A program made the position numbers and the translations under genes. 64,000 nucleotides of DNA, taken from the NCBI RefSeq assembly GCF_017308975.1, contig NZ_JADWPD010000044.1, positions 22,038 to 86,037 on the forward strand, read 5' to 3'. Shown one piece after another: positions 43,002 through 53,751 of this stretch (position 1 is the stretch's first letter; every line of letters begins with the position of its first letter). This stretch comes from Amycolatopsis sp. MtRt-6 (GTDB lineage: Bacteria; Actinomycetota; Actinomycetes; Mycobacteriales; Pseudonocardiaceae). Below the pieces are notes generated by a model. It was not told the origin of the DNA, made no database searches, and saw only the letters and a list, made by a program, of their open reading frames with translations.

Positions 43002-44501
43002 GTGACCGTGCCCAAGCTCGCCCTGTCCGACAACACCGGGGAGGCACTGGCCAAGACGCGCGCCGATGTTGTCGTCATCGGCACCGTGGCCGGCGAGGAC
43101 GGTCCGGTGCTCGCTCCCGGCGCCGCCGCCGTGGACGCCGCGTTCGACGGCAGGCTCGCCGGCCTGCTGGCCACGCTCGGCGCGAGCGGGAAGGCCGAAG
43201 AGGTCGTCAAGGTCCCGACGCTGGGCAAGCTCCCGGCCGGCGTGGTGCTCGCCGTCGGCCTGGGCAAGGCGGCCGGCGACATCACCCCGGAGCAGGTCCG
43301 CCGCGCCGCGGGCGCCGCCGGCCGCGCGCTGGCCGGCACCGACCGCGCGCTCGTCACGCTGTCCGAGATCGACCTGCAGGCCGCCGTCGAGGGCACGGTC
43401 CTCGGCTCCTACGTCTTCACCGCCTACCGCTCGGAGAAGGGCGACGCCCCGCTGGCGAAGGCCGACTTCGCGAGCCCGGCCGGCGGCACCGCCCGCGAGC
43501 ACAAGGCGACGCTGAAGGCGGCCGGCAGCATCGCCGAGGCCGTCATCGTCGCCCGCGACCTGATCAACACCCCGCCGAACGACCTCTACCCGGCTTCCTT
43601 CGCCGACCGCGCGAAGAAGCTGGCCGAGGACAACGGCCTCGAGTTCGAGGTGCTCGACGAGAAGGCCCTCAAGCGCAAGGGCTTCGGCGGCATCCTCGGC
43701 GTCGGCGGCGGTTCGTCGCGCCCGCCGCGGCTGCTGCGCCTGGCCTACAAGCCGGCCAAGGCCGCCAAGAAGGTCGCGCTGGTCGGCAAGGGCATCACGT
43801 TCGACTCGGGCGGCATCTCGCTCAAGCCCGCCGCGAACATGGACCACATGACGTCGGACATGTCCGGCGCGGCCGGCGTGCTCGCGTCGGTGGTGCTCGC
43901 GGCGAAGCTGAAGTACCCGCTCGAGGTCGTCGCGCACATCCCGCTGGCGGAGAACCTGCCGTCCGGGACGTCGTACCGGCCGGGTGACGTGCTGACGATG
44001 TACGGCGGCAAGACCGTCGAGGTCCTCAACACCGACGCCGAGGGCCGGCTGGTCCTGGTCGACGCCATGGTCCGCGCGGCCGAGGAGAACCCGGACTACC
44101 TGATCGAGACCTCGACGCTGACCGGCGCCCAGGTCGTCGCGCTCGGCAACCGCACCGCCGGCGTGATGGGCTCGGAGGACTTCCGCGACCGCGTCGCGGC
44201 GATCATGCAGGCCACCGGCGAGAACGGCTGGGCCATGCCGCTGCCGGAGGAGCTGCGCGCCGACCTCGACTCGCGCCTGGCCGACCTGGCCAACGTGACC
44301 GGCCACCGCTGGGGCGGCATGCTCGCGGCCGGGATCTTCCTGCGCGAGTTCGTCGCCGACGGCCTCGACTGGGTCCACATCGACATCGCGGGCCCGTCGT
44401 TCAACACGGGCTCGCCGTGGGGCTACACCGGCAAGGGCGGCACCGGCGTCCCGGTGCGGTCGATCGCCGCGGTCCTGGCGGACATCGCCGCCAACGGCTG
44501 A
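43002..44501 (+). CDS. pepA: Leucyl aminopeptidase, M17
   Basis: 499 residues. The C-terminal catalytic domain holds the di-metal motifs VGKGITFDSGGISLKP, MTSDMSGAAG and the family signature NTDAEGRL. It removes N-terminal residues from peptides in the cytosol; the M17 family also includes cysteinyl-glycinases. GTG at 43002. It matches Rv2213 in place. A family B palindrome lies 6 bp after its stop. Confidence 0.96.
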   Translation: MTVPKLALSDNTGEALAKTRADVVVIGTVAGEDGPVLAPGAAAVDAAFDGRLAGLLATLGASGKAEEVVKVPTLGKLPAGVVLAVGLGKAAGDITPEQVRRAAGAAGRALAGTDRALVTLSEIDLQAAVEGTVLGSYVFTAYRSEKGDAPLAKADFASPAGGTAREHKATLKAAGSIAEAVIVARDLINTPPNDLYPASFADRAKKLAEDNGLEFEVLDEKALKRKGFGGILGVGGGSSRPPRLLRLAYKPAKAAKKVALVGKGITFDSGGISLKPAANMDHMTSDMSGAAGVLASVVLAAKLKYPLEVVAHIPLAENLPSGTSYRPGDVLTMYGGKTVEVLNTDAEGRLVLVDAMVRAAEENPDYLIETSTLTGAQVVALGNRTAGVMGSEDFRDRVAAIMQATGENGWAMPLPEELRADLDSRLADLANVTGHRWGGMLAAGIFLREFVADGLDWVHIDIAGPSFNTGSPWGYTGKGGTGVPVRSIAAVLADIAANG

Positions 44502-44507
44502 CACTCA

Positions 44508-44594
44508 AGCGCCCCAATGTGGCCTTGGTTGCGTTGAACGCACCCAATGTGGCCTTCGGTGCGTTGAACGCACCGAAGGCCACATTGGGGCGCT
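44508..44594. repeat. 87-bp palindromic repeat, family B, copy 2
   Basis: Same length as copy 1 (87 bp), with the same ends (AGCGCCCCAATGTGGCCTT and inverse). Here the third internal arm is in the opposite order (CCCAATGTGGCCTTCGGTG in the middle). Lies right after pepA and probably terminates it. Confidence 0.95.
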
Positions 44595-44653
44595 TGGGGC
44601 CGGTGATCGAATTGCCGCTTTCGGTGTGATCCGGGACACCGTACGGTGACCGG

Positions 44654-46618
44654 GTGACGACCGAGCCGGTGGAACGCGACTCCCCCGCCGAAATCGCCGC
44701 CGAGCACGACGAGGAACGCCCGGCGCGGAAGCTGTCCGGGGTCCCCGACCGCGTCGTCTACTTCGTCGCCCTCGCCGTCGCGGTCCTCGTGCTCAAGCAG
44801 GTGTTCTTCCCGTTCGCCAAGGGCACCCAGTTCTCCCTGGTCCTGTTCCTCGGCGTGACGCTGCCGCTGGTGTTCCTCTGCTACCGCCCGCGCCTGCGCG
44901 GCCGCGACGATCCCGGCTGGACCGACTGGGCGCTCGCCGTCGCCGCCCTCGCCGTCGGCCTCTACCCCGTCCTCGTCGGCTACGACGACTTCCTGAACCG
45001 CCAGGGCACCCTGTCCCCGCTGGACATCGTGGCCGGCGCGCTGCTGCTGGTGCTCATCCTCGAAGCCACCCGCCGCACCACCGGGCCGGTGCTGCCGATC
45101 GTCTGCGTGCTCTTCCTGGCCTACGCCTACTACGGCGGCTTCCTCCCGCAGAACTGGGGCATCGCCCACGCGGGCATCGACTTCAGCCAGATCGTCAACG
45201 CGCTCTTCAACGACGCCAGCGGGTTCTACGGCACCCCGCTGGACGTCGCGGCGAGCTACATCGTGCTGTTCACCCTCTACGGCGCGGTGCTCAACGCCTC
45301 CGGCGCCGGGCAGTTCTTCGTGGACATCTCCTTCGCCGCGTTCCGCCGGTCGCGGACCGCGCCCGGCCGGACCACCGTGCTGTCGGGCTTCCTGCTCGGC
45401 ACGGTGTCCGGGTCCGGCACCGCGACCGCCGTCAGCCTCGGCTCGATCACCTGGCCGATCCTCAAGAAAGCCCGCTACCCCAAGGAAAACGCCGGCGGGC
45501 TGCTCGCCGCGGCCGGCATCGGGGCCATCCTCTCGCCGCCGACGCTCGGCGCGGCGGCGTTCATCATCGCCGAGTACCTGCAGACGTCGTACCTGAAGGT
45601 GCTGATCTGGGCGACCGTCCCGACCCTGCTCTACTACCTCGGCATCGTGCTCGCCATGGAGGCGGACGCGCGGCGCTTCAAGGCCGAAGCCGTCGACGTG
45701 CCGCACGAGGATCCGTGGAAGCTGCTGCTGCGCGGCGGTTACCACTTCCTGTCGCTGGCGATCATCGTCGTGTTCCTCGCCCTGGACATCCCGCCGTTCG
45801 CCGCGGTCGTCTACGCCACCGGCGTCGCCGCGCTCTTCGCGCTGATCGCCCGCCGCCGTGACGTCAAAGGCTGGGCCAGGGACATGGTCGACGCGCTGTC
45901 GGCCGGCGTGCGGGGCGCGCTGCCGGTGATCGCGGTGTGCGCGGCGGCCGGCGTGATCACCTCGACCATCACCAAGACCGGCCTGGGCCTCGAACTCGCC
46001 GACGCACTGGTGGAGCTGGCCGGCGTCCTCACCGACAACGGCACGCTGATCCTCGTCCTGACCGTGCTGCTCTCGGCGATCGCCGTCGGCGTCCTGGGAC
46101 TCGCGGTGCCGGTCACCGCGAGCTTCATCATCGCCTGGGTCGTGATCGGTCCCGCGCTGGAGACGCTCGGCGTCGCCGACGCCGAGCGCGCGATGTTCAT
46201 CTTCTACTACGCCGTGCTGTCCGAGGTCACGCCGCCGACCGCGCTCGCCGCGGTGGCGTCGGCGGCAATCACCGGCGGCTCGGTGCTCGGGACCATGTGG
46301 CAGTGCTGGAAGTACACGCTCCCGGCGTTCCTGGTGCCGATCGCCTTCGTGCTGACCGACAACGGCGCCGCGCTGCTGCTGCAGTCCGACGCCCTCACCG
46401 TGGTGTGGGTGACGGCGGTGTCCGCGCTCGCCGTCGCCGCGCTGGCGGTGGTCACCGGGGGCTGGCTCTTCGGGCCGGTCGGCCTGCCGGCGCGGCTGCT
46501 GTTCGTGCCCGCCGCCCTCTGCCTGCTCTACCTGGAGCCGGTGCCGATCGCGATCGGTGCCGTGTGCGGCGTCGCCGCCTTGCTCACCCACGCCGTGATC
46601 ACGAGGAGGACAGCATGA
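44654..46618 (+). CDS. TRAP transporter fused permease (DctQ-DctM type)
   Basis: 654 residues, many membrane helices: a 4-helix DctQ-like part (to ~residue 130) fused to a large DctM part with GTVSGSGTATAVSLG and PPTLGAAAFIIAEYL, typical of TAXI-type fused permeases. Works with the solute-binding protein encoded next (ATGA overlap). Na+-driven import of a small organic acid or similar. GTG at 44654; a TACGGT box 6 bp upstream could make this mRNA leaderless. Confidence 0.92.
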   Translation: MTTEPVERDSPAEIAAEHDEERPARKLSGVPDRVVYFVALAVAVLVLKQVFFPFAKGTQFSLVLFLGVTLPLVFLCYRPRLRGRDDPGWTDWALAVAALAVGLYPVLVGYDDFLNRQGTLSPLDIVAGALLLVLILEATRRTTGPVLPIVCVLFLAYAYYGGFLPQNWGIAHAGIDFSQIVNALFNDASGFYGTPLDVAASYIVLFTLYGAVLNASGAGQFFVDISFAAFRRSRTAPGRTTVLSGFLLGTVSGSGTATAVSLGSITWPILKKARYPKENAGGLLAAAGIGAILSPPTLGAAAFIIAEYLQTSYLKVLIWATVPTLLYYLGIVLAMEADARRFKAEAVDVPHEDPWKLLLRGGYHFLSLAIIVVFLALDIPPFAAVVYATGVAALFALIARRRDVKGWARDMVDALSAGVRGALPVIAVCAAAGVITSTITKTGLGLELADALVELAGVLTDNGTLILVLTVLLSAIAVGVLGLAVPVTASFIIAWVVIGPALETLGVADAERAMFIFYYAVLSEVTPPTALAAVASAAITGGSVLGTMWQCWKYTLPAFLVPIAFVLTDNGAALLLQSDALTVVWVTAVSALAVAALAVVTGGWLFGPVGLPARLLFVPAALCLLYLEPVPIAIGAVCGVAALLTHAVITRRTA

Positions 46619-47589
46619 AACGCGCAGTCGCCGCCGCCGCGGTGCTCGCCCTGGCCGTCACCGGCTGCGGCGGGAAGCAGCAGACCGACCAGGCCGCGCC
46701 CGGCGGGACCCAGTCGTGCGAAGCGGCCGAGGGCCGCATCACGATCGCCACCGGCAACAGCGGCGGCGTGTACTACGTGCTGGGCGGCGGGCTCGCCCAG
46801 CTGATCAGCAGTTCCACGAAGCTGCGCGCGACGGCCTCGGAAACCGGGGCGTCGGTGCAGAACATCCAGCAGCTGGTGGCCGGCAACTACGACGTCGCGT
46901 TCTCGCTGGCCGACACCGCGGCGGACGCCGTCAACGGCAAGGGCGCCTTCGACGGCAAGCCGCAGAAGGTCCAGGCCCTGTCCCGGATCTACCCGAACTC
47001 CACGCAGGTGCTGGTGCGCGCGGACGCGGGCATCAACAGCGTCGAGGACATGAAGGGCAAGCGGATCTCGACGGGCTCGCCGAAGTCGGGTACCGAGGTG
47101 ATCGCGAACCGCCTGCTCCAGGCGGCGGGCCTCAAGCCGGACACCGACGTCCAGGCGCAGCGGCTCGACCTCGCCAAGACGGCGGACGGCATGAAGGCGG
47201 GCACCCTGGACGGCCTCGTCTGGTCCGGCGGCCTGCCGACCGCGCAGATCACCGACATCACGACGGCGTTGAAGGACAAGGTGAAGTTCCTCGACATCAC
47301 GCCGCTGCTGCCGAAGCTGAAGGAGGTCAACCCGGTGTACGACGCCGCCCCGATCCCGGCGGCGACCTACGGGCAGCCCGCGGACGTGCCGACGGTCGTG
47401 GTGCCCAACCTGCTGCTGGTGCGCGAGGACTTCCCGGCGGGCAACGCGTGCGCGATCACGAAGCTGATCTTCGACAAGCAGGCGGACCTGGCGAAGGTCC
47501 ACCCCGCGGCGAAGGAGATTTCGAAGCAGCTGGCGACGCAGACCGACCCGGTCCCGCTGCACCCGGGCGCCAAGCAGGCGCTCGGCTAG
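46615..47589 (+). CDS. TAXI-family TRAP solute-binding lipoprotein
   Basis: 324 residues. Lipobox LAVTGC gives lipidated C18, with a GGKQQTDQA linker after it. The TAXI fold starts at ITIATGNSGGVYYVLGGGLA, with KGKRISTGSPKSGTEVIA further on; both are diagnostic. The ATG overlaps the permease stop, and AGGAGG precedes it by 6 bases. Ligand unknown; glutamate and C4-dicarboxylates are used by some relatives. Confidence 0.94.
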   Translation: MKRAVAAAAVLALAVTGCGGKQQTDQAAPGGTQSCEAAEGRITIATGNSGGVYYVLGGGLAQLISSSTKLRATASETGASVQNIQQLVAGNYDVAFSLADTAADAVNGKGAFDGKPQKVQALSRIYPNSTQVLVRADAGINSVEDMKGKRISTGSPKSGTEVIANRLLQAAGLKPDTDVQAQRLDLAKTADGMKAGTLDGLVWSGGLPTAQITDITTALKDKVKFLDITPLLPKLKEVNPVYDAAPIPAATYGQPADVPTVVVPNLLLVREDFPAGNACAITKLIFDKQADLAKVHPAAKEISKQLATQTDPVPLHPGAKQALG

Positions 47590-47599
47590 GGTCGGTGGG

Positions 47600-48586
47600 G
47601 TGCAGGACTACCTCGAAGCGGCGGTCCGCGACATCCTGACGGCGCCCGAGGCGCGCGTCGACGACCAGGTGGGGTACGCGGCCTTGCTGCTCGCGGTCAC
47701 CGGCGCCCTCGACGAAGCCGACCGGCTGGTCACGCAGTGGCAGGCCCGGACGGAGCGGCCGGTGGCCGCGCTGGCCGCGGACCCGGTGCGGGCACGCGCG
47801 TGGGCGATGCTGTTCGAGGCGCGCGGCGGGCGTCCGGACTGGGCGGAGGGGTTGCCGCCGCTCGACCTCGACGCGGAGGAGCGCACCCACACGGCTGGGT
47901 TGCGGCGTCCGGTCTCGGACCTCGAGGGCGTCCTCCCGCCGGGCCCGGTCGCCGAGGTGGTCAAGCGGGTCGCGCCGACCCGCCCGGACCGGGTGCGCGC
48001 GGCCCTCGCCGAGGGGGACCTGGGCTCGTGGGCTGGTTCGGCCGGGCCGCACCCGGACGTGGCCACGCTGGCGGCCACCCGCGCGCTGGCCCCGGCGCTG
48101 GTGGCGGGCGCGGACCCGCTCGGGCTGCGTGACTGGGCGCCGGCGTGCGCGGGTGCGCTGGTCGCGGCGTTGCACGAGCGGTACCCGCTCACGCTCGGCT
48201 CCTGGCCCGAGCTGATCGCGGAGATCATGCGCCTGCGTGGTCACGGCGGAGCGGGACTCCTGCGCGGCCGGACCACCCTCCCGCCCCCGGCGTCCGAAGC
48301 GGCGATCCGTTCGGCCGAGCTCCGCCTGGGCGTCGAGCTGCCCGCCGACCACCGCGGCTTCCTCCGCACCTGCGACGGCCTGCCCGCCGACGTGGTCTTC
48401 CCGCGGCTGCTCGGCACCGCGGACCTGCGCGCCGAGAACGGCGTGGTGATCCTCAGCGAGCCCGCGGTACTCCTGCTCTCGGCCGGGCACGTCGTCGAGG
48501 TCGACACGGTCCTCGGCACCACGGTCCACGCGTCCTTCCGGGCGGCGCTGCTCAACCACGCCGCCCTGCTGGCCCAGGCAGGCTAG
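47600..48586 (+). CDS. Protein with C-terminal SUKH (SMI1/KNR4) domain
   Basis: 328 residues. Residues 1-225 are helical, Ala/Leu-rich and unrecognised. From about 230 a SUKH fold follows: PPPASEAAIRSAELRLGVEL-P then HRGFLRTCDGLPADV and LLGTADL. SUKH domains often serve as immunity proteins in toxin systems, or as general adaptor folds. No toxin gene is adjacent. GTG at 47600, 10 bp after the TAXI gene. Confidence 0.75.
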   Translation: MQDYLEAAVRDILTAPEARVDDQVGYAALLLAVTGALDEADRLVTQWQARTERPVAALAADPVRARAWAMLFEARGGRPDWAEGLPPLDLDAEERTHTAGLRRPVSDLEGVLPPGPVAEVVKRVAPTRPDRVRAALAEGDLGSWAGSAGPHPDVATLAATRALAPALVAGADPLGLRDWAPACAGALVAALHERYPLTLGSWPELIAEIMRLRGHGGAGLLRGRTTLPPPASEAAIRSAELRLGVELPADHRGFLRTCDGLPADVVFPRLLGTADLRAENGVVILSEPAVLLLSAGHVVEVDTVLGTTVHASFRAALLNHAALLAQAG

Positions 48587-48596
48587 CTTGGACACG

Positions 48597-49049
48597 GTGA
48601 CCATCCTCACCGTGGAGAAGATCACCCCGGAGAACGTCGCCGCCGCTTGCCAGCTGGCCGTCCAGCCGCACCAGAAGAAGTTCGTCGCTCCCGTCGCCGT
48701 CTCGCTCGCCGAGGCCTACACCCAGCCGGAGATCGCCTGGCCGCGGCTGATCATGGGCGACGGCGAACCCGTCGCCTTCGTCATGGGCCGCTTCGACCCG
48801 GGCGCCGACCTCGACTTCTTCCGCTGCTCGATCTGGCGGCTCAACGTCGGCGCCTGCGTCCAAGGCCGCGGCTACGGCCGGTTCGCCGTCGAAACCGTCC
48901 TCGAGGAGGCCCGGCGGCGAGGCGAAAAGGTCGTGACGGTGCTGTGGCTGCCGGCCGACGACGGCCCGGAGAAGTTCTACCTCAAGCTGGGCTTCCGCCC
49001 CACCGGCCAGGCCCACCACGGCGAGGTGGTCGGCCGGCTCGACCTCTAG
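48597..49049 (+). CDS. GNAT N-acetyltransferase
   Basis: 150 residues, with the acetyl-CoA loop QGRGYGRFAV (usual Q/RxxGxG/A) and a C-terminal FYLKLGFRPTG strand-helix. Resembles spermidine/spermine acetyltransferases (Blt/SpeG-like) by its PHQKKFVAPVAVSLAEAY opening. GTG at 48597 is favoured; a TTG at 48588 is possible. It overlaps the end of the convergent gene at 49046 by 4 bp. Confidence 0.85.
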   Translation: MTILTVEKITPENVAAACQLAVQPHQKKFVAPVAVSLAEAYTQPEIAWPRLIMGDGEPVAFVMGRFDPGADLDFFRCSIWRLNVGACVQGRGYGRFAVETVLEEARRRGEKVVTVLWLPADDGPEKFYLKLGFRPTGQAHHGEVVGRLDL

Positions 49050-49381
49050 ACCTGGCCGCGCTTCTTCCGCTCGGTGTACTCGCGCATCCGCTTCGGGTAC
49101 CCGACCCGCGCCACCTCGTACACCGGGATCGAGCGCCGGTGGCCGAACTGCTGGGCGGCCTCCAGGCTGGCGATCCGCCGCCGCGTCCACTCTCCGTCAT
49201 GGGCGATCAACACCACAGTGGTCTCCGTGACGTTGGTCTTCGGCTCCACGAACGCCTCGACACCCCGCCGCGTGGCCGCCCACTCCTCGAGGTGGCGGGT
49301 GTCCTCGGAGCTGGCTTTCCGCAGCGTACCGGCCCGCTGACCACCCTTGGCCCGCCTGCGCAGCGAGTCGAAGAGACCCAC
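49046..49381 (-). CDS. Small conserved protein upstream of lpdA
   Basis: 111 residues, highly charged: N-terminal VGLFDSLRRRAKGGQ, central HLEEWAATRRGVEAFVEP, then TVVLIAHDGEWTRRRI and a C-terminal YPKRMREYTERKKR. It resembles small actinobacterial proteins loosely labelled as oxidoreductases. The GTG at 49381 has GGGAGG 9 bases upstream; a GTG at 49390 is too close to it. Divergent from lpdA. Function unknown. Confidence 0.75.
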   Translation of the reverse strand: MGLFDSLRRRAKGGQRAGTLRKASSEDTRHLEEWAATRRGVEAFVEPKTNVTETTVVLIAHDGEWTRRRIASLEAAQQFGHRRSIPVYEVARVGYPKRMREYTERKKRGQV

Positions 49382-49573
49382 CTCGACCACCCTCCCTCAC
49401 GAGACTTCCACCACTCATTATCCCGGACTCCGCGTGTGGTCGGCGTCGCACACCCGGCTAGCTCGCAGCCCCGTCCGGCGTAGTGACAAGATGGCGGGTG
49501 TCGCGCGCGCGGTTATACCGGCGCGCGGGCGACGACAGAGCATCACCCCACTGCTTGCCGAGGAGTTAATGAA

Positions 49574-50947
49574 GTGACCGACACCTCCGCCGACCTCGTG
49601 ATCCTGGGAGGCGGATCGGGCGGCTACGCCGCGGCGTTCCGCGCGGCCGAGCTGGGCCTTTCCGTCACGCTGATCGAGAAGGACAAGCTGGGCGGGACGT
49701 GCCTCCACCGGGGCTGCATCCCGACCAAGGCCCTGCTGCACGCCGCCGAGGTCGCCGACGAGACCCGTGAAGCCGAAGCGGTCGGCGTCAAGGCCGCCTT
49801 CGAGGGCATCGACATCGCCGGGGTCAACAAGTACAAGGACGGGATCATCGCCCGCCTGTACAAGGGCCTGCAGGGCCTGGCCAAGGCGCACAAGGTCAAC
49901 CTCGTCGAGGGCAGCGGAACGTTCGTCGGCGGCACGACCGTCGAGGTGGACGGCACCCGCTACACCGGCAAGAACGTCATCCTCGCCACCGGCTCGTACT
50001 CGCGCACGCTGCCCGGCCTGGAGCTCGGCGGCCGCATCATCGCCAGCGAGCAGGCCCTCGCCCTCGACTACGTCCCCAAGAAGGTCGTCGTCCTCGGCGG
50101 CGGCGTCATCGGCGTCGAGTTCGCCAGCGTCTGGGCTTCCTTCGGCGTCGACGTCACCATCGTCGAGGCGCTGCCGCGGCTGGTCCCGAACGAGGACGAG
50201 TTCGCGTCCAAGCAGCTCGAGCGCGCGTTCCGCCGCCGCAAGATCGCCTTCAAGACCGGTGTGAAGTTCACCGGCGCGAAGCAGGACGACAACGGCGTGA
50301 GCGTTTCGCTGGAGTCCGGCGAGACGATCGAGGCCGACCTGCTGCTGGTCGCCGTCGGCCGCGGCCCGAACTCGGCGGGCCACGGCTACGAGGAGGCCGG
50401 CGTCAAGATCGAGCGCGGCTTCGTCCTCACCGACGAGCGGCTGCGCACCAACCTGCCGAACGTCTTCGCCGTCGGCGACATCGTCCCCGGCCTGCAGCTC
50501 GCGCACCGCGGCTTCCAGCAGGGCATCTTCGTCGCCGAGGAGATCGCCGGGCTGAACCCGCGCGTGATCGACGAGAGCGGCATCCCGCGGGTCACCTACT
50601 CGCACCCGGAGGTCGCGTCGGTCGGGCTGACCGAGTCGCAGGCCAAGGACAAGTACGGCTCGGACGTCACGACGTTCACCTACGACCTGGGCGGCAACGG
50701 CAAGAGCCAGATCCTCAAGACCTCGGGCGGGGTCAAGCTGATCAAGGCCCCGGACGGCCCGGTCGTCGGTGTCCACATGGTCGGCGACCGCGTCGGCGAG
50801 CTGATCGGCGAAGCGCAGCTGATCTACAGCTGGGAGGCCTTCCCCGAGGACGTCGCCCCGCTGATCCACGCGCACCCCACCCAGACCGAGGCCCTCGGTG
50901 AAGCGTTCCTCGCCCTCGCGGGGAAGCCGCTGCACGTGCACAGCTGA
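49574..50947 (+). CDS. lpdA: Dihydrolipoyl dehydrogenase (E3)
   Basis: 457 residues. FAD-binding GGGSGGYAAA, redox disulfide C43/C48 (GGTCLHRGCIP), NAD-binding VLGGGVIGVEFA, and the C-terminal His-Glu pair H434/E439 (HPTQTE). It reoxidises lipoyl groups on E2 of the 2-oxo-acid dehydrogenase complexes. GTG at 49574 with GAGGAG upstream. 55 bp before the E2 gene, so the two are an operon. Confidence 0.97.
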   Translation: MTDTSADLVILGGGSGGYAAAFRAAELGLSVTLIEKDKLGGTCLHRGCIPTKALLHAAEVADETREAEAVGVKAAFEGIDIAGVNKYKDGIIARLYKGLQGLAKAHKVNLVEGSGTFVGGTTVEVDGTRYTGKNVILATGSYSRTLPGLELGGRIIASEQALALDYVPKKVVVLGGGVIGVEFASVWASFGVDVTIVEALPRLVPNEDEFASKQLERAFRRRKIAFKTGVKFTGAKQDDNGVSVSLESGETIEADLLLVAVGRGPNSAGHGYEEAGVKIERGFVLTDERLRTNLPNVFAVGDIVPGLQLAHRGFQQGIFVAEEIAGLNPRVIDESGIPRVTYSHPEVASVGLTESQAKDKYGSDVTTFTYDLGGNGKSQILKTSGGVKLIKAPDGPVVGVHMVGDRVGELIGEAQLIYSWEAFPEDVAPLIHAHPTQTEALGEAFLALAGKPLHVHS

Positions 50948-51002
50948 CGTCCCACCAGCAGAATCCAGACCACGCAGAACTTGGAAGAGGAGTCAGCGAA
51001 CG

Positions 51003-52757
<1,755 letters not shown>

Positions 52758-52768
52758 GTCACCCCTGA

Positions 52769-52802
52769 CGAAGGCCGCCACGGGATGCCGTGGCGGCCTT
52801 CG
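52769..52802 (+). terminator. Terminator of lpdA-sucB
   Basis: CGAAGGCCGCCACG-ggatgc-CGTGGCGGCCTTCG, 14-bp perfect arms, 12 bp after sucB. The ribosome-binding site of the next gene (GGAGGAGG) follows closely. Confidence 0.9.
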
Positions 52803-52822
52803 CCGCATCCGGAGGAGGCGCG

Positions 52823-53728
52823 ATGACCTGGTTCGCGGAGCACCCCGACGACGTCTCGATCGTCGCGGACGACGGCCGGCACCACCTGGCGCACCACGCC
52901 GCCGTGCCCCGCGTCCTGGCCTCGACGATCAAGGTCGTCCACCTGCTCGCCTACACGACGGCGGTGGCCGACGGCCGGCTCGACCCGGCCGAGCCGGTCC
53001 GGGTGGGCGACTGGGATGCCTGGCACCCCTTCGAAGGCGACGGCCCGCGCGGCGCGGGCGCGCACCTGCGGGCGCTGACCACGCTGGGCGTCGGCTGTGA
53101 CGAGTTCGGCGTCGCCCGCGATCCCGGGCAGGTCGTCCCGCTCGACGCGATCGCCGCGGCGATGATCTCCGTGAGCGACAACGCGGCGCCGGACTACCTG
53201 CGGGCCCGGCTCGGCGACGACGCGCTGCGGGCCGCGGCGGCGAGCGGCGGCTGGCCCGGCGCGGACCTCCGCTGGTTCTGCGGCGAAACCCTGCGCTCGT
53301 ACTTCCCCGGCGAACCGGACCTCACCGAGCGTTTCACCACCGATCCCGCGTTCCGGCGGGAAGTCCTCGACCGCGTCCGCGGCGAGCCGATCTCCGAAGA
53401 AGCGGAACGGGCGTGGACGCGGGGAACGGCCCGGGGCACCGCCGCCGAGCTCTTCGCCTTCCACCGCCACCTCGCCACCGCGGACAGCCCCGCCGCCGAG
53501 CTCGCGCGCCGGAAGCTGGGCGCCGACGCGCGGTACGAGGGCGCACCCGTGCTGTTCAAGGGCGGCGTCCTGCCGGGCAACCGGGCTTTCGGCCTGTCCA
53601 CGGGCGGGGCGACCATCGCGATGTGTTTCACCGGCACGGGCTTCCCCGACGTTCCGCTCGCCGCGTTCGGCGTGGCGATCCTGTCCGATCTGCCCGCTTT
53701 CGCGCGGGACCTGGGCGTGCGCCGGTGA
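52823..53728 (+). CDS. Serine hydrolase of beta-lactamase class A type
   Basis: 301 residues with S34-TI-K37 (SxxK), S118-D119-N120 (SDN) and a C-terminal KGG (in LFKGGVLPG) in place of KTG. All three active-site motifs of class A penicillin-recognising enzymes are there, but there is no signal peptide; the protein starts MTWFAEH and appears cytosolic. A beta-lactamase role is thus doubtful. Strong GGAGGAGG upstream. Confidence 0.85.
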   Translation: MTWFAEHPDDVSIVADDGRHHLAHHAAVPRVLASTIKVVHLLAYTTAVADGRLDPAEPVRVGDWDAWHPFEGDGPRGAGAHLRALTTLGVGCDEFGVARDPGQVVPLDAIAAAMISVSDNAAPDYLRARLGDDALRAAAASGGWPGADLRWFCGETLRSYFPGEPDLTERFTTDPAFRREVLDRVRGEPISEEAERAWTRGTARGTAAELFAFHRHLATADSPAAELARRKLGADARYEGAPVLFKGGVLPGNRAFGLSTGGATIAMCFTGTGFPDVPLAAFGVAILSDLPAFARDLGVRR

Positions 53729-53751
53729 CCCCGATGGGCCACGATCGAAGC

